A stretch of 64,000 nucleotides of DNA from Chryseosolibacter sp964438975. GTDB taxonomy: Bacteria > Bacteroidota > Bacteroidia > Cytophagales > Cyclobacteriaceae. Shown here piece after piece: positions 35,361 to 43,844 of the stretch; the stretch's first letter is position 1, and every line of letters starts with the position of its first letter. The DNA lies in NCBI GenBank assembly GCA_964438975.1, contig CAYTMU010000006.1:46754-110753 (forward strand). The letters run 5' to 3'. A program made the position numbers and the translations under genes. The notes under the pieces are model-generated. The model ran no database searches, was not told where the DNA came from, and saw only the letters and a program-made list of their open reading frames with translations.

Positions 35361-36396
35361 CGATAAACCTGTCGGCGTGATCGGCGCAGGGAACTTCGGG
35401 AGCGCTGTTGCTAACCTCTTGGCTATGCGCCGAAAGGTCTTGCTGTACGCCAGGGACGAACGCGTTATCGAACAGATCAACGAGCAGCGCGAACATCGTG
35501 GTCACCGCATGCACGAGAACGTTCATCCGATAAACGATCTGAAATACCTCGCCGATAATTGCGATGTCATATTTCCAATCGTCCCCAGCGCGCATTTTCG
35601 TCCGATGATGCGGCACTTGTCGGAATACCTTCACCCTTATCACATTCTGATTCACGGCACCAAGGGGCTCGATATGCAGCTCCCGGAAGGAGAGACCATT
35701 GAGACTGTGCAGACACTGCACAGGGGACAGGTGAAAACGATGAGTGAGGTCATAACAGAAGAAAGCGTTGTCGTCCGCATGGGTTGCCTGGCCGGACCGA
35801 ACCTCTCGCGCGAACTCGCCGCAGGACAACCAGCGGCAACGGTAGTAGCAAGCCAGTTCAACGAGGTCATTCAGCTTGGCAAAAGGTTGCTGCGCAATGA
35901 GAATTTCCAGGTATATGGCAATAGTGACCTGGTGGGTGTGGAACTCGCGGGGGTGTTGAAGAATATCATTGCTATCGCAGCAGGCGCACTAAGCGGCATG
36001 GGGTATGGCGAAAATGCAAAGGGCTTGCTGGTCAGTCGCGGAATGGTCGAGATGATCTATCTCGGGCGTGCGTTGGGAGGAAATACCAAAGCGTTTCTCG
36101 GACTGGCGGGCATCGGCGATCTCGTCACAACCTGCAACAGCTCGCTGAGTCGCAATTTCAATGTGGGTTTTCGTCTGGCAAAAGGTGAAACCCTTGCCGA
36201 GATCCAGGCAAGTACCGACGAAGTGGCCGAGGGCGTGAACACAGTTCAGATCGCAAAGAAGTGCGCTGAGTACTACAATGTGCAGGCCCCTATAACATCC
36301 ACCTTGTATAAAGTGTTCTTTGAAGACCTTACGGTCAAGCAAGCACTCCAGTACCTGATGCGCTACCCTTTGAACGTCGACATCGACTTCCTTTAG
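35338..36396 (+). CDS. gpsA: Glycerol-3-phosphate dehydrogenase [NAD(P)+]
   Basis: Reduces dihydroxyacetone phosphate to glycerol-3-phosphate for phospholipid synthesis. 352 residues. Rossmann motif VGVIGAGNFGSAVANLLA; catalytic Lys in GVELAGVLKNIIAIAAG; AGIGDLVTTCNSSLSRNF is the family signature. The start ATG lies inside the acyltransferase gene (23-base overlap), so translation is probably coupled. The stop overlaps the convergent HIT-protein stop by 3 bases. Confidence 0.95.
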   Translation: MTLKSLSDDKPVGVIGAGNFGSAVANLLAMRRKVLLYARDERVIEQINEQREHRGHRMHENVHPINDLKYLADNCDVIFPIVPSAHFRPMMRHLSEYLHPYHILIHGTKGLDMQLPEGETIETVQTLHRGQVKTMSEVITEESVVVRMGCLAGPNLSRELAAGQPAATVVASQFNEVIQLGKRLLRNENFQVYGNSDLVGVELAGVLKNIIAIAAGALSGMGYGENAKGLLVSRGMVEMIYLGRALGGNTKAFLGLAGIGDLVTTCNSSLSRNFNVGFRLAKGETLAEIQASTDEVAEGVNTVQIAKKCAEYYNVQAPITSTLYKVFFEDLTVKQALQYLMRYPLNVDIDFL

Positions 36397-36791
36397 ACGG
36401 GAATTGCGGCGCGTATCTTCGCAGCTGCCGCAGCCAACTCTTCTTGTGTGGGTTTGAGTTTCTTTCTCGAAAAATTCAGATCGTCCATTGAATTAAGCGG
36501 GACGAGATGCACGTGCGTATGCGGAACTTCAAGTCCGACGACAGCAAGGCCGATCCGCAAGCACGGGAAAGATTTTTTAATGCCGGCGGAAACCTTCTTG
36601 CAGAATAGCTGGAGACCTGCGAGCGTGTCGTCATCCAGGTCGAAAATATAATCAACCTCGGCCTTCGGCACCGCAAGAGTATGGCCCATGACCAACGGAT
36701 TAATATCGAGAAAAGCGATATACCGGTCATCCTCAGCAACAATATGAGCGGGGATCTCCCGGTTGATGATGCGCGTAAAAAGCGTAGGCAT
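36393..36791 (-). CDS. HIT (histidine triad) family nucleotide hydrolase
   Basis: 132 residues from the ATG at 36789-36791 (MPTLFTRIINREIPAHIVAE); the longer frame runs into the greA 3' region. The histidine triad HTHVHLVPL is near residue 97, the usual position for Hint/PKCI-type purine phosphoramidases. It is 25 bases downstream of greA on the same strand, likely one transcript. Convergent and overlapping by 3 bases with gpsA. Confidence 0.93.
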   Translation of the reverse strand: MPTLFTRIINREIPAHIVAEDDRYIAFLDINPLVMGHTLAVPKAEVDYIFDLDDDTLAGLQLFCKKVSAGIKKSFPCLRIGLAVVGLEVPHTHVHLVPLNSMDDLNFSRKKLKPTQEELAAAAAKIRAAIPV

Positions 36792-36816
36792 ATATGTTGA
36801 TGTCGCGTAAACGCGT

Positions 36817-37290
36817 TTATGCGGTAATATCGAGTATCTCAAATTCCATCTCACCGGCGGGCGTCTTAATCTTCGCCAACTCACCCTTCTTCTTGCCAAG
36901 CAGACCTTTCCCGATCGGCGACAGCGTTGAAATCCGCCCCGTTTTCAGGTCAGCCTCTTCCTCAGACACCAGTGTATAGGTTACTGCTGCCCCATTTTTT
37001 TTATTCTTAATAGTAACAGTCGACAATATTGATACGCGGGACGTATCAATATTGCTCTCATCAAGCAAGCGTGCGTTTGCAACCAGGTCTTCAAGTTGAG
37101 CTATCTTGGCTTCCAGGTGGCCCTGGGCATCCTTCGCAGCATCATATTCCGCGTTCTCGCTGAGGTCTCCTTTGTCACGCGCATCGGCGATCTGTCGCGC
37201 AATGTCAGCACGGCCTTTTGACTTGAGCGTACTCAATTCATTCTTCAATTTTTCAAGGCCGTCTTTCGTATAGTACGATATCTTACTCAT
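36817..37290 (-). CDS. greA: Transcription elongation factor GreA
   Basis: Rescues backtracked RNA polymerase by stimulating transcript cleavage. 157 residues from the ATG at 37288-37290 (MSKISYYTKDGLEKLKNEL). The N-terminal coiled coil carries the acidic tip DARDKGDLSENAEYDAAKD; the C-terminal FKBP-like domain ends in STLSPIGKGLLGKKKGE. The coding sequence contains a 13-bp perfect inverted repeat (37024-37054). Upstream is the terminator of the pentapeptide-repeat gene, so greA should have its own promoter in 37291-37357. Confidence 0.96.
   Translation of the reverse strand: MSKISYYTKDGLEKLKNELSTLKSKGRADIARQIADARDKGDLSENAEYDAAKDAQGHLEAKIAQLEDLVANARLLDESNIDTSRVSILSTVTIKNKKNGAAVTYTLVSEEEADLKTGRISTLSPIGKGLLGKKKGELAKIKTPAGEMEFEILDITA
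37024..37054 (-). repeat. 13-bp perfect inverted repeat inside greA
   Basis: CAATATTGATACG (37024-37036), CGGGA loop, CGTATCAATATTG (37042-37054). It encodes the residues around NIDTSRVSIL. It would form a stable hairpin in greA mRNA. No T-run follows, so it is not a standard terminator. Confidence 0.85.
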
Positions 37291-37357
37291 AAAGAATCTC
37301 CCTTTTATCCGTTCACAATTTATCCGCGTATTCGCGCACATCGTGTTACAGGCGCGC

Positions 37358-37394
37358 AAAAAAAGAAACAACGACCTCGCGGGCGAGACCGTTG
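37358..37394 (-). terminator. Rho-independent terminator of the pentapeptide-repeat gene
   Basis: Read on the minus strand: CAACG (37394-37390) pairs with CGTTG (37373-37369), and CGAG/CTCG pair inside with a 2x2 mismatch and a CCCG loop. TTTC and seven Ts (to 37358) follow. It lies 41 bases past the pentapeptide-gene stop and upstream of greA. Confidence 0.7.
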
Positions 37395-37434
37395 CTATAC
37401 TGCAAAGATAATACTTTTAATGGTAATACAAAAA

Positions 37435-38274
37435 TCAGGTACCTACCAGTTCAGGAAGTTGCGTCTTAATCTGTTCAAGAATTTCATCATCAAATCTCGC
37501 CAGATAGAGTGTTTTGACCTTTGACAGCTGCTCCACGGTCAGTCCCTTCGCACCACGCAAATCGGCTTTATAAAGACTTGCATTCTCAAGGTCCGCCCCC
37601 ATCAGGTAACAGTTCCGCAGGTTCGCTTCCATCAAAAAAGCATTGTTAAAATTAGCTTTGATCAGGAAGGCGTTTTCAAACTGTGTCTTGATCAGGAATG
37701 CATCCTTGAAGTTGGCGCCACTGGCATATGCGCTCTTGAGGTTCGCCTGGTTAAGATTGGAATTTTCAAAATTCGTTTGATTCAACCGGGCATTTTCAAG
37801 GTTTGCTTCAATCAGTGACGACTGACCGACGTTAGACGAATTCAGATTCGATCCCGAAAGGTTCACATAGTTGAGATTCGTCCGCGGAAGGTGGCAATTC
37901 ACCAGGTTGATATCATGGATCTTGTGGCGATTCAGACGCTTGATATTACCGACCGTTCTGAATGCCGCTTCTTCCGATTCCCACAATCGAAAATCATCAA
38001 TCTCATCTTTATAAGTGCGTATTCGCTGGCGGATCTCGCCATTCTGGTTTAGCCAAAAGATCAAAATACCGATGACCGCGATGTCAAAGATCATCCCATG
38101 CGCCTCAGCCAGGATCTGCGCAATAAAATTATCGAAGTCATTGAGATAATACGGCAGACTGAGTCCCACAACGACCACTGCCACACACAGCAGAACGATC
38201 GTGGATGTAAGCAGACGTTTCTCTATGACTGAATTGTAAAATTCAGTCCATCGTTTCGTATTCTTTTCGGGCAC
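37435..38274 (-). CDS. Membrane-anchored pentapeptide-repeat protein
   Basis: 279 residues. Two N-terminal membrane helices (STIVLLCVAVVVVGLSLPYY; IFDIAVIGILIFWL), then about 24 A(D/N)LXX-type repeats over roughly 125-245 (for example NLNYVNLSGSNLNSSNVGQS; LMEANLRNCYLMGADLENAS), predicting a right-handed quadrilateral beta-helix. The C-terminal helix begins GLTVEQLSKVKTLYLARFDD. Function unknown; pentapeptide proteins often act as scaffolds or protein-binding rods. Repeats AFLIK and AFLME are near-identical at DNA level (37600-37720), a sign of tandem duplication. Confidence 0.9.
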   Translation of the reverse strand: MPEKNTKRWTEFYNSVIEKRLLTSTIVLLCVAVVVVGLSLPYYLNDFDNFIAQILAEAHGMIFDIAVIGILIFWLNQNGEIRQRIRTYKDEIDDFRLWESEEAAFRTVGNIKRLNRHKIHDINLVNCHLPRTNLNYVNLSGSNLNSSNVGQSSLIEANLENARLNQTNFENSNLNQANLKSAYASGANFKDAFLIKTQFENAFLIKANFNNAFLMEANLRNCYLMGADLENASLYKADLRGAKGLTVEQLSKVKTLYLARFDDEILEQIKTQLPELVGT

Positions 38275-38409
38275 AGTCGCGCATTAATTGTCAAATTGGA
38301 AAAGACAGTGGGCTCCCACTCGATCGGCAAACCGCTCGGCGCCTCCATTCTCTGAAAAAACTGCGCCCAAAAAATCCTCCATAAAAATAAGAAACGATCA
38401 GGGCGCTCG

Positions 38410-39348
38410 TTATGAGAGGTCAAGCCCCTTGATCTTCTCGACCAAAGCTACATTAATTTTAACATGTGACTCAAATGTCCAGCCTGCAATATGAGGGGTG
38501 AATATTACATTGCCTGTGGCGATGAGCTTTCTGAATACTTCTCTCTGCAGGGGGGTGAGTTCAGCGATCTTCTCGTTCTCAAGGACGTCGAGCGCAGCGC
38601 CGCGGACGAATCCGTTCAATAACGACTCTGCCAGGTCGGAAAAGGGAACAATCTCCCCCCGTGCGGTATTCAGAAGGATGATCTTTTTTCGGAACCGCAT
38701 GAGATATTGCGTATTCACCATTGCTCTGGTCTCCTCGGTCAACGGTATGTGTAGGCTCAAAATATCGGCCTCGGCAAATATTTCACGCATGTTAGCTTCC
38801 CGCCAGAAGTCATTTGCAAGGACGCGTTTGTATTTATCGTAAACCAAAATCTTACATCCGAAACCGACCAGTCGGCGAGCGAATGCCTCTCCCATGTTAC
38901 CAAAACCGATAATACCTACCGTCTTTCCCATGATCTCCTCACCGCGGTTGCGCTCCCTGAGCCAGCGATCATTGATCACTTCCTGATGCGCCCGGGGTAT
39001 GTTCCGCAAAAGACCCAGGAGTATTCCGACCGTAAACTCGCCAACTGCGTCGCGATTGCCTTCAGCGGCATGGAGAACGGCGATGCCCTTTTCTGACAGG
39101 TAATTCAAATCAAGGTTGTCAAGTCCCGCTCCGGCACGTCCTACAAAACGCAACGTCGGGCTATCTCCAAGCAGATCGCGATTCACGATGGTCTTGCTTC
39201 GAATGACCAGACCCTGATAGCCGATGTGTCGCTCCCGTAACTCTTCCCGTGTGATGTCCGGACAATAGTCTAACTCCCAGCCGATGGATTCCAGCAGGTC
39301 ACGGAGACTCTCATGCATAAGATCAACTACTAGACACTTCCTGGTCAT
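38410..39348 (-). CDS. D-isomer 2-hydroxyacid dehydrogenase (phosphoglycerate dehydrogenase-like)
   Basis: 312 residues, NAD-dependent. Rossmann motif VGIIGFGNMGEAFARRL; catalytic Arg in LLNTARGEIV, Glu in ALDVLENEK and His in FTPHIAGWT. There is no C-terminal ACT or regulatory domain, so it is the short form. Substrate could be 3-phosphoglycerate (serine synthesis) or another 2-hydroxyacid; serC is not nearby. Its start overlaps the 3' end of rsmA by 26 bases. Confidence 0.88.
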   Translation of the reverse strand: MTRKCLVVDLMHESLRDLLESIGWELDYCPDITREELRERHIGYQGLVIRSKTIVNRDLLGDSPTLRFVGRAGAGLDNLDLNYLSEKGIAVLHAAEGNRDAVGEFTVGILLGLLRNIPRAHQEVINDRWLRERNRGEEIMGKTVGIIGFGNMGEAFARRLVGFGCKILVYDKYKRVLANDFWREANMREIFAEADILSLHIPLTEETRAMVNTQYLMRFRKKIILLNTARGEIVPFSDLAESLLNGFVRGAALDVLENEKIAELTPLQREVFRKLIATGNVIFTPHIAGWTFESHVKINVALVEKIKGLDLS

Positions 39349-40141
39349 AACTGCGACTTTTCTCTATTTGCCTGGTGAGGTCGATGAAATCTTCGACAGT
39401 GAGCTGTTCCGCCCGCTTGTTCATGATCGCTTCGGATGACAGCGCTGCGGCCAAATTTAGATTTTTTAGTGCGTTGCGCAAGGTCTTCCGTCTTTTGTTG
39501 AACCCCTGCTTGACGACCTGAACGAACAGCTTTTCATCACACCCCAGGCTCTCACGCGTGTTCCTGACAAGCCGAATCACTGCAGACGTCACTTTCGGTG
39601 GTGGCGTAAAAACACCAGGCGAAACCTTGAACAGCATTTCGATATCATAGTAAGCCTGTAGAAGCACGCTGAGTATACCGTATACCTTGGTCCCGTGCTT
39701 CGACGCAATACGCTCCGCCACTTCCTTCTGAAGCATGCAAACTACCTGGTTGACCGACGAGCGGAAATCGAGCACGCGGAAAAATATCTGCGAAGATATA
39801 TTATAAGGAAAGTTTCCAATGATCGAAAATTGTCCCTCAAAGACCGTGGACAGATCCATGTTCAGAAAATCTCCTTCAATTATCCTATCTCCGTCGACAA
39901 TGTGATGCTCGCGAAGATAGGCAACGGAATCGCGATCTATTTCGACAACAGTCAACGATACATTCGGCTTTTCATTCAGCAAGCGCGTGAGCACACCCAT
40001 CCCGGGACCGATCTCCAGCACCTGTAGCTGCCGGCCTTCCGGGATAAGAAGACCCTCGACTATCCTGCGCGCCGTATTCTGGTCGTGCAGAAAATGTTGC
40101 CCCAACATCTTCTTCGGTCGGACGGATCTCATTCGTGACAT
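39323..40141 (-). CDS. rsmA: 16S rRNA (adenine1518/1519-N6)-dimethyltransferase
   Basis: Dimethylates two adjacent adenosines in helix 45 of 16S rRNA. 272 residues. N-terminus RPKKMLGQHFLHDQNTARRI; SAM motif VLEIGPGMGVLTRLL; catalytic motif IIGNFPYNISSQIFFRVLD; C-terminal FNKRRKTLRNALKN. The start could be Met1 or Met4 (39323-40132). Divergent from pdxA across 108 bases; overlapping the dehydrogenase start by 26 bases. Confidence 0.96.
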   Translation of the reverse strand: MSRMRSVRPKKMLGQHFLHDQNTARRIVEGLLIPEGRQLQVLEIGPGMGVLTRLLNEKPNVSLTVVEIDRDSVAYLREHHIVDGDRIIEGDFLNMDLSTVFEGQFSIIGNFPYNISSQIFFRVLDFRSSVNQVVCMLQKEVAERIASKHGTKVYGILSVLLQAYYDIEMLFKVSPGVFTPPPKVTSAVIRLVRNTRESLGCDEKLFVQVVKQGFNKRRKTLRNALKNLNLAAALSSEAIMNKRAEQLTVEDFIDLTRQIEKSRSYDQEVSSS

Positions 40142-40249
40142 GGGCCGAAAGGTAAGAAAAGTCCGCGGACCACAGTCAGCGGTGCATCCGGCGTTGACTG
40201 TGGACTAATCGACTATTTTTCCTTAATTCGCAGGATACAAAAACGAAAT

Positions 40250-41281
40250 ATGAGCAATCACACAAGACAACCGGACAAGCCGCGTATTGGAATCACTCTC
40301 GGAGACCTCAATGGAATCGGTCCGGAAGTCGTGATGAAAGCTCTGGCTGACAGTAGGATACTGAGCATGATAACACCTGTGGTCTATGGGTCGACACGGG
40401 TTCTCACGCATTACAAGAAATTACTTTCCCTTGAAGAATTCAACTTCTCGCAGGTGAGAAGTAAAGGACAATTCACCGCGCGAAGTATTAACGCCGTAAA
40501 CTCTTGGGAAGACGTAATCGATATCAATCCCGGGAAACCAACTGCCGAAACGGGAAAGGCAGCGTTAAAGGCCCTGCAAGGCGCTTGTGCCGAACTTCGG
40601 GAGGGTCTGATCGATGCACTTGTCACCGCACCCATCGACAAACACACGATTCACAGCGAGGAATTCCCGTTCAAAGGACACACCGAGTTCCTGGCGAAGG
40701 AATTCGGCAACGGCGAAAGTCTTATGTTTATGGTGAGTGAACTGCTACGCGTCGGACTTGTAACAGACCACGTGCCTTTAAAAGATGTTGCCGCGCAGAT
40801 TTCGAAGGAAAAGATCGAAAACAAGCTGAAACTGATGGACCAGTCGTTAAAGAACGATTTCGGAATAACCAAGCCGCGGATAGCCGTGCTGGGATTAAAT
40901 CCTCATGCCGGCGACGGAGGGTTGCTCGGAAACGAGGATGACGAGATCATCCGGCCGGTTGTCGCAGAACAACGAACCCGGGGTCGCCTGGTCTTTGGTC
41001 CCTTTTCCGCAGATGGCTTTTTTGGCGCTGCCCTTTTCCGCCAGTACGATGCTGTTCTGGCCATGTATCACGATCAAGGACTGATTCCGTTCAAAGCTCT
41101 CGCATTCGGACAGGGTGTGAACTTTACTGCCGGGCTTCCAGTTGTGCGCACGTCACCTGATCACGGTACGGCATTCAACATTTCCGGAAAGAATCAGGCA
41201 GACGAAGGCTCCATGCGCCAGGCAATTCTCCTGGCGGGGGAGATTTTCCGTCATCGCGAGGAGCACTCCAAGCAAAAATAA
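40250..41281 (+). CDS. pdxA: 4-hydroxythreonine-4-phosphate dehydrogenase
   Basis: Pyridoxal-phosphate (DXP-dependent) biosynthesis. 343 residues. N-terminus IGITLGDLNGIGPEVVMKAL; metal/substrate histidines in FKGHTEFLAKEFG and AMYHDQGLIPFKALAFGQGV; LGLNPHAGDGG; C-terminal TSPDHGTAFNISGKNQA. In E. coli pdxA and rsmA are adjacent on one strand; here they are adjacent but divergent, suggesting rearranged ancestral linkage. Confidence 0.96.
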   Translation: MSNHTRQPDKPRIGITLGDLNGIGPEVVMKALADSRILSMITPVVYGSTRVLTHYKKLLSLEEFNFSQVRSKGQFTARSINAVNSWEDVIDINPGKPTAETGKAALKALQGACAELREGLIDALVTAPIDKHTIHSEEFPFKGHTEFLAKEFGNGESLMFMVSELLRVGLVTDHVPLKDVAAQISKEKIENKLKLMDQSLKNDFGITKPRIAVLGLNPHAGDGGLLGNEDDEIIRPVVAEQRTRGRLVFGPFSADGFFGAALFRQYDAVLAMYHDQGLIPFKALAFGQGVNFTAGLPVVRTSPDHGTAFNISGKNQADEGSMRQAILLAGEIFRHREEHSKQK

Positions 41282-41371
41282 CCCTGCCGTGTGGTTCGAT
41301 TTCAACGTTTGCCCACGGTAAGACCGAAAAATTGCGATTAATGAGTAGTTTTACGCCAAGTAAACTTGTCG

Positions 41372-41758
41372 ATGGATATTGTCACCAAAAAACAGCTGAA
41401 TATTCTCATCCAACTTGCCGAAGCTGACAAGCACTTCGCTAAGATTGAGCGGGAGATGATCTTCAAGATTGCCCAGGAACGCCACTTTCCGGAGGAAATG
41501 GTCAACGACCTGATCAGAAACCCCGAGCCGATCGAAACACTCGGGGCGCTCTCATCGGAACAAAAATTTGAGTACCTGATGTCCAGTATAGATCTGATCT
41601 TCATAGATCAGAATATATTCGACAGTGAGTTGCTCTTCGCCCGCAACATTGCGATCAAACTGGGTTTCAAGAAGAGTATAATTGAGTATTTTGTTGAGAA
41701 CTACGGAAAGAAAACCCGGGAAGAATTCAAGCAGGTAGCCCTCCGTGACTACGTTTAG
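41372..41758 (+). CDS. TerB-like helical protein
   Basis: 128 residues from the ATG at 41372 (MDIVTKKQLNILIQLAEADK). All-helical. The pattern LAEADKHFAKIEREMIFKIA and a second acidic helix IDLIFIDQNIFDSELLFARN resemble the tellurite-resistance TerB fold, which has acidic metal-binding helices. No other ter gene is present, so tellurite resistance should not be assumed. It lies 90 bases after pdxA. Annotation is by pattern, not by a confirmed family match. Confidence 0.6.
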   Translation: MDIVTKKQLNILIQLAEADKHFAKIEREMIFKIAQERHFPEEMVNDLIRNPEPIETLGALSSEQKFEYLMSSIDLIFIDQNIFDSELLFARNIAIKLGFKKSIIEYFVENYGKKTREEFKQVALRDYV

Positions 41759-41795
41759 GGCCGCTTCCGCAGGCCCGTCCGGGTAAGGGGTCCGC

Positions 41796-41826
41796 TTTGT
41801 GCATTCCATTAATTATCCTAAATTTG
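41796..41826 (+). promoter_or_regulatory. Consensus promoter of yceD-rpmF
   Basis: TTTG (41796-41799), 19-base spacer, TAAATTTG (41819-41826): both elements match the Bacteroidota primary-sigma consensus exactly. It lies 27 bases before the DUF177 start codon. The clearest promoter in the window together with 49452-49482. Confidence 0.8.
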
Positions 41827-41853
41827 CCGACTTATTTTAAGGCTTGGCGGGCA

Positions 41854-42384
41854 ATGGAAATGAGGGCGTACACGGTGAATATAGTCGGTTTGACCAACAA
41901 AGAGCACCATTTTGCCTTTGAAATGGGGCAGGAGTTCTTCAAACACTATGGATCGGAACTGGTATCGGAGGGCAACCTTACGGCAGAAGTAGTGCTCGAC
42001 AAGCGAGAAACGTTCATTGAGGCGACCTTTTTGATAACGGGGGTCGTCAAGATGGTATGCGACAGGAGCCTTGATCCGTTCGAAGAACCGATCAAGAGAA
42101 GGCGAAAGCTTGTTTTCAAGTTCGGCGATACGAACGAAGAGTTGAGTGACGAAATTATCGTCATTCACCGGGAAACCGAAAAACTTGAACTCGGACAGTA
42201 CATGTACGAGTTCATCGCGCTGGAAGTGCCGATAAAGAAACTTCATCCGCGGTTCAGAGATGAAGAATCCGAAGAAGAGGGACAGGAAGGAAAGATCGTC
42301 TATTCTTCGGCAGAAAAAGACAAAAACCAGCCCGGCGACGATAATGTCGACCCCCGCTGGGACAATTTAAGAAAGCTCAAATAA
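41854..42384 (+). CDS. yceD: DUF177/YceD family protein
   Basis: 176 residues from the ATG at 41854, just downstream of the promoter; a start further up would lie inside the promoter. Family features: central Cys in VKMVCDRSLDPFEEPI and C-terminal DPRWDNLRKLK. YceD/DUF177 is almost always followed by rpmF, as here (12 bases), and is linked to 23S rRNA accumulation and ribosome assembly in plants and bacteria (family knowledge). Confidence 0.92.
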   Translation: MEMRAYTVNIVGLTNKEHHFAFEMGQEFFKHYGSELVSEGNLTAEVVLDKRETFIEATFLITGVVKMVCDRSLDPFEEPIKRRRKLVFKFGDTNEELSDEIIVIHRETEKLELGQYMYEFIALEVPIKKLHPRFRDEESEEEGQEGKIVYSSAEKDKNQPGDDNVDPRWDNLRKLK

Positions 42385-42396
42385 ACAGAAGTTGAT

Positions 42397-42588
42397 ATGC
42401 CAAATCCTAAAAGGAAAATCTCGAAAACCCGTAGAGACAAGAGAAGGACACACTATAAGGCTACGCCGAAGTTGTTGGCCGTTTGCCCTACTACAGGAGA
42501 ACACCATCTACCCCACCGCGCCTTTTGGCACGAAGGAAAACTTTACTTCAAGGGGAAGGTCGTAATGGAAAAAGAAGTACTGGCCTAA
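42397..42588 (+). CDS. rpmF: 50S ribosomal protein L32
   Basis: 63 residues, MPNPKRKISKTRRDKRRTHY then LLAVCPTTGEHHLPHRAF. Only one of the zinc-ribbon cysteines is present, so this is the zinc-independent form. Directly after yceD and before a terminator. Confidence 0.97.
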   Translation: MPNPKRKISKTRRDKRRTHYKATPKLLAVCPTTGEHHLPHRAFWHEGKLYFKGKVVMEKEVLA

Positions 42589-42695
42589 TGCGTGTGCCAA
42601 ATCGTTGGGAAGAAATGAAAGCGCCGCATCCGCGGTGTTGTCTGAAAGGTGTTCGGACCTTTGTTTCCTCCTGAGCGAAGACCACCTGAAAACTT

Positions 42696-42718
42696 GCTCG
42701 AGATACTCGGGCTTTTTT
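42696..42718 (+). terminator. Rho-independent terminator after rpmF
   Basis: GCTCGAG (42696-42702), ATA loop, CTCGGGC (42706-42712; 7-bp stem with one G-T wobble), then six Ts. It separates yceD-rpmF from fabH. Confidence 0.8.
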
Positions 42719-42771
42719 CATTTCTACAGCATCCTGTCGATGAAGAATCTGACAATAACTAACATAACAAT

Positions 42772-43776
42772 ATGAATAAGATCAGGGCCGCCATCACTGG
42801 TGTCGGCGGATATGTTCCGGATTACATCCTTACAAATCAGGAACTGGAAACCATGGTCGAAACGAGCGACGAATGGATCACCACACGCACAGGTATCAAA
42901 GAGCGGCGGATCTTGAAGGGAGAAGATCGGGGGGTGTCGATCATGGGAATCGAAGCCGTCAAGCGGATGTTGGCTAAAACCAACACCGATCCGCGGGAAA
43001 TCGATCTCCTCATCTTTGCAACCGTTACGGCAGATATGACATTCCCTGCGACAGCCAACATCGTGGCAACGGCTGTGGGTGCTGTGAATGCTTTCAGCTA
43101 TGACATGGGCGCCGCCTGCTCAGGCTTTCTGTATGCTCTCACAACCGGTGCAAGCTTTATCGAGTCGGGCCGCTATAAGAAAGTCGTGGTCATCGGCGGA
43201 GACAAAATGTCTTCCATTATCGATTACAAAGATCGCACGACATGTATCATCTTCGGCGATGGGGCGGGATGTGTTCTACTCGAACCGACAACGGAGGACG
43301 TAGGTGTCATCGATTCGGTTCTTCGCAGTGACGGCAGCGGCGAAGCTTATCTGCACATGAAAGCGGGTGGCAGCAGGAAACCGGCGTCAAGCAAAACAGT
43401 GGAGAACCGCCAGCACTACGTCTATCAGGAAGGCGCGGCTGTCTACAAGTTCGCTGTTACCAATATGGCTGATGCCGCCGCACGGATAGCAGAACGCAAC
43501 CACCTGACCCCTGAGACAATCGACTGGCTCGCGCCTCACCAAGCTAACAAACGGATCATTGACGCCACGGCAAGCCGAATCGGAATCAGCGACGAGAAAG
43601 TGATGATGAATATCGAACGCTATGGCAACACCACAGCAGGGACGATACCATTGCTGTTGTGGGACTACGAAAATAAATTACATAAAGGAGACAACATTAT
43701 CATGGCTGCCTTTGGCGGTGGCTTTACGTGGGGAGCCATTTACTTGAAATGGGCCTATGACGGTGCCAAACAGTAG
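42772..43776 (+). CDS. fabH: 3-oxoacyl-ACP synthase III
   Basis: Starts fatty-acid synthesis by condensing acetyl-CoA (or branched acyl-CoA) with malonyl-ACP. 334 residues. The catalytic triad is visible: Cys116 in GAACSGFLYAL, His in LAPHQANKRIIDA and Asn in ERYGNTTAGTIPLLLW. Followed by efp, accB and accC on the same strand. Confidence 0.96.
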   Translation: MNKIRAAITGVGGYVPDYILTNQELETMVETSDEWITTRTGIKERRILKGEDRGVSIMGIEAVKRMLAKTNTDPREIDLLIFATVTADMTFPATANIVATAVGAVNAFSYDMGAACSGFLYALTTGASFIESGRYKKVVVIGGDKMSSIIDYKDRTTCIIFGDGAGCVLLEPTTEDVGVIDSVLRSDGSGEAYLHMKAGGSRKPASSKTVENRQHYVYQEGAAVYKFAVTNMADAAARIAERNHLTPETIDWLAPHQANKRIIDATASRIGISDEKVMMNIERYGNTTAGTIPLLLWDYENKLHKGDNIIMAAFGGGFTWGAIYLKWAYDGAKQ

Positions 43777-43791
43777 CTTGTGCGACGTAGT

Positions 43792-43836
43792 TTTGTCGTT
43801 TTGGCTTATTTTGATTGATTTGTAACTTAAAGGAGG
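43792..43836 (+). promoter_or_regulatory. Possible efp promoter and strong Shine-Dalgarno
   Basis: TTTG (43792-43795), 19 bases, TTGATTTG (43815-43822, one mismatch from TAnnTTTG). AGGAGG at 43831-43836 lies 8 bases before the efp ATG. A full Shine-Dalgarno is uncommon in Bacteroidota and here decides the start. Confidence 0.55.
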
Positions 43837-43844
43837 TTTTTAGC

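Noticed and set aside
41282..41371. Possible hairpin after pdxA (CCGTGTGG with CCCACGG)
   Set aside because: Imperfect pairing, a long loop and no T-run; not a convincing terminator.
42589..42771. Absence of plsX between rpmF and fabH
   Set aside because: The gap holds a terminator and no gene remnant. yceD-rpmF-fabH without plsX is, to my knowledge, normal in Bacteroidota, so it is not a deletion.
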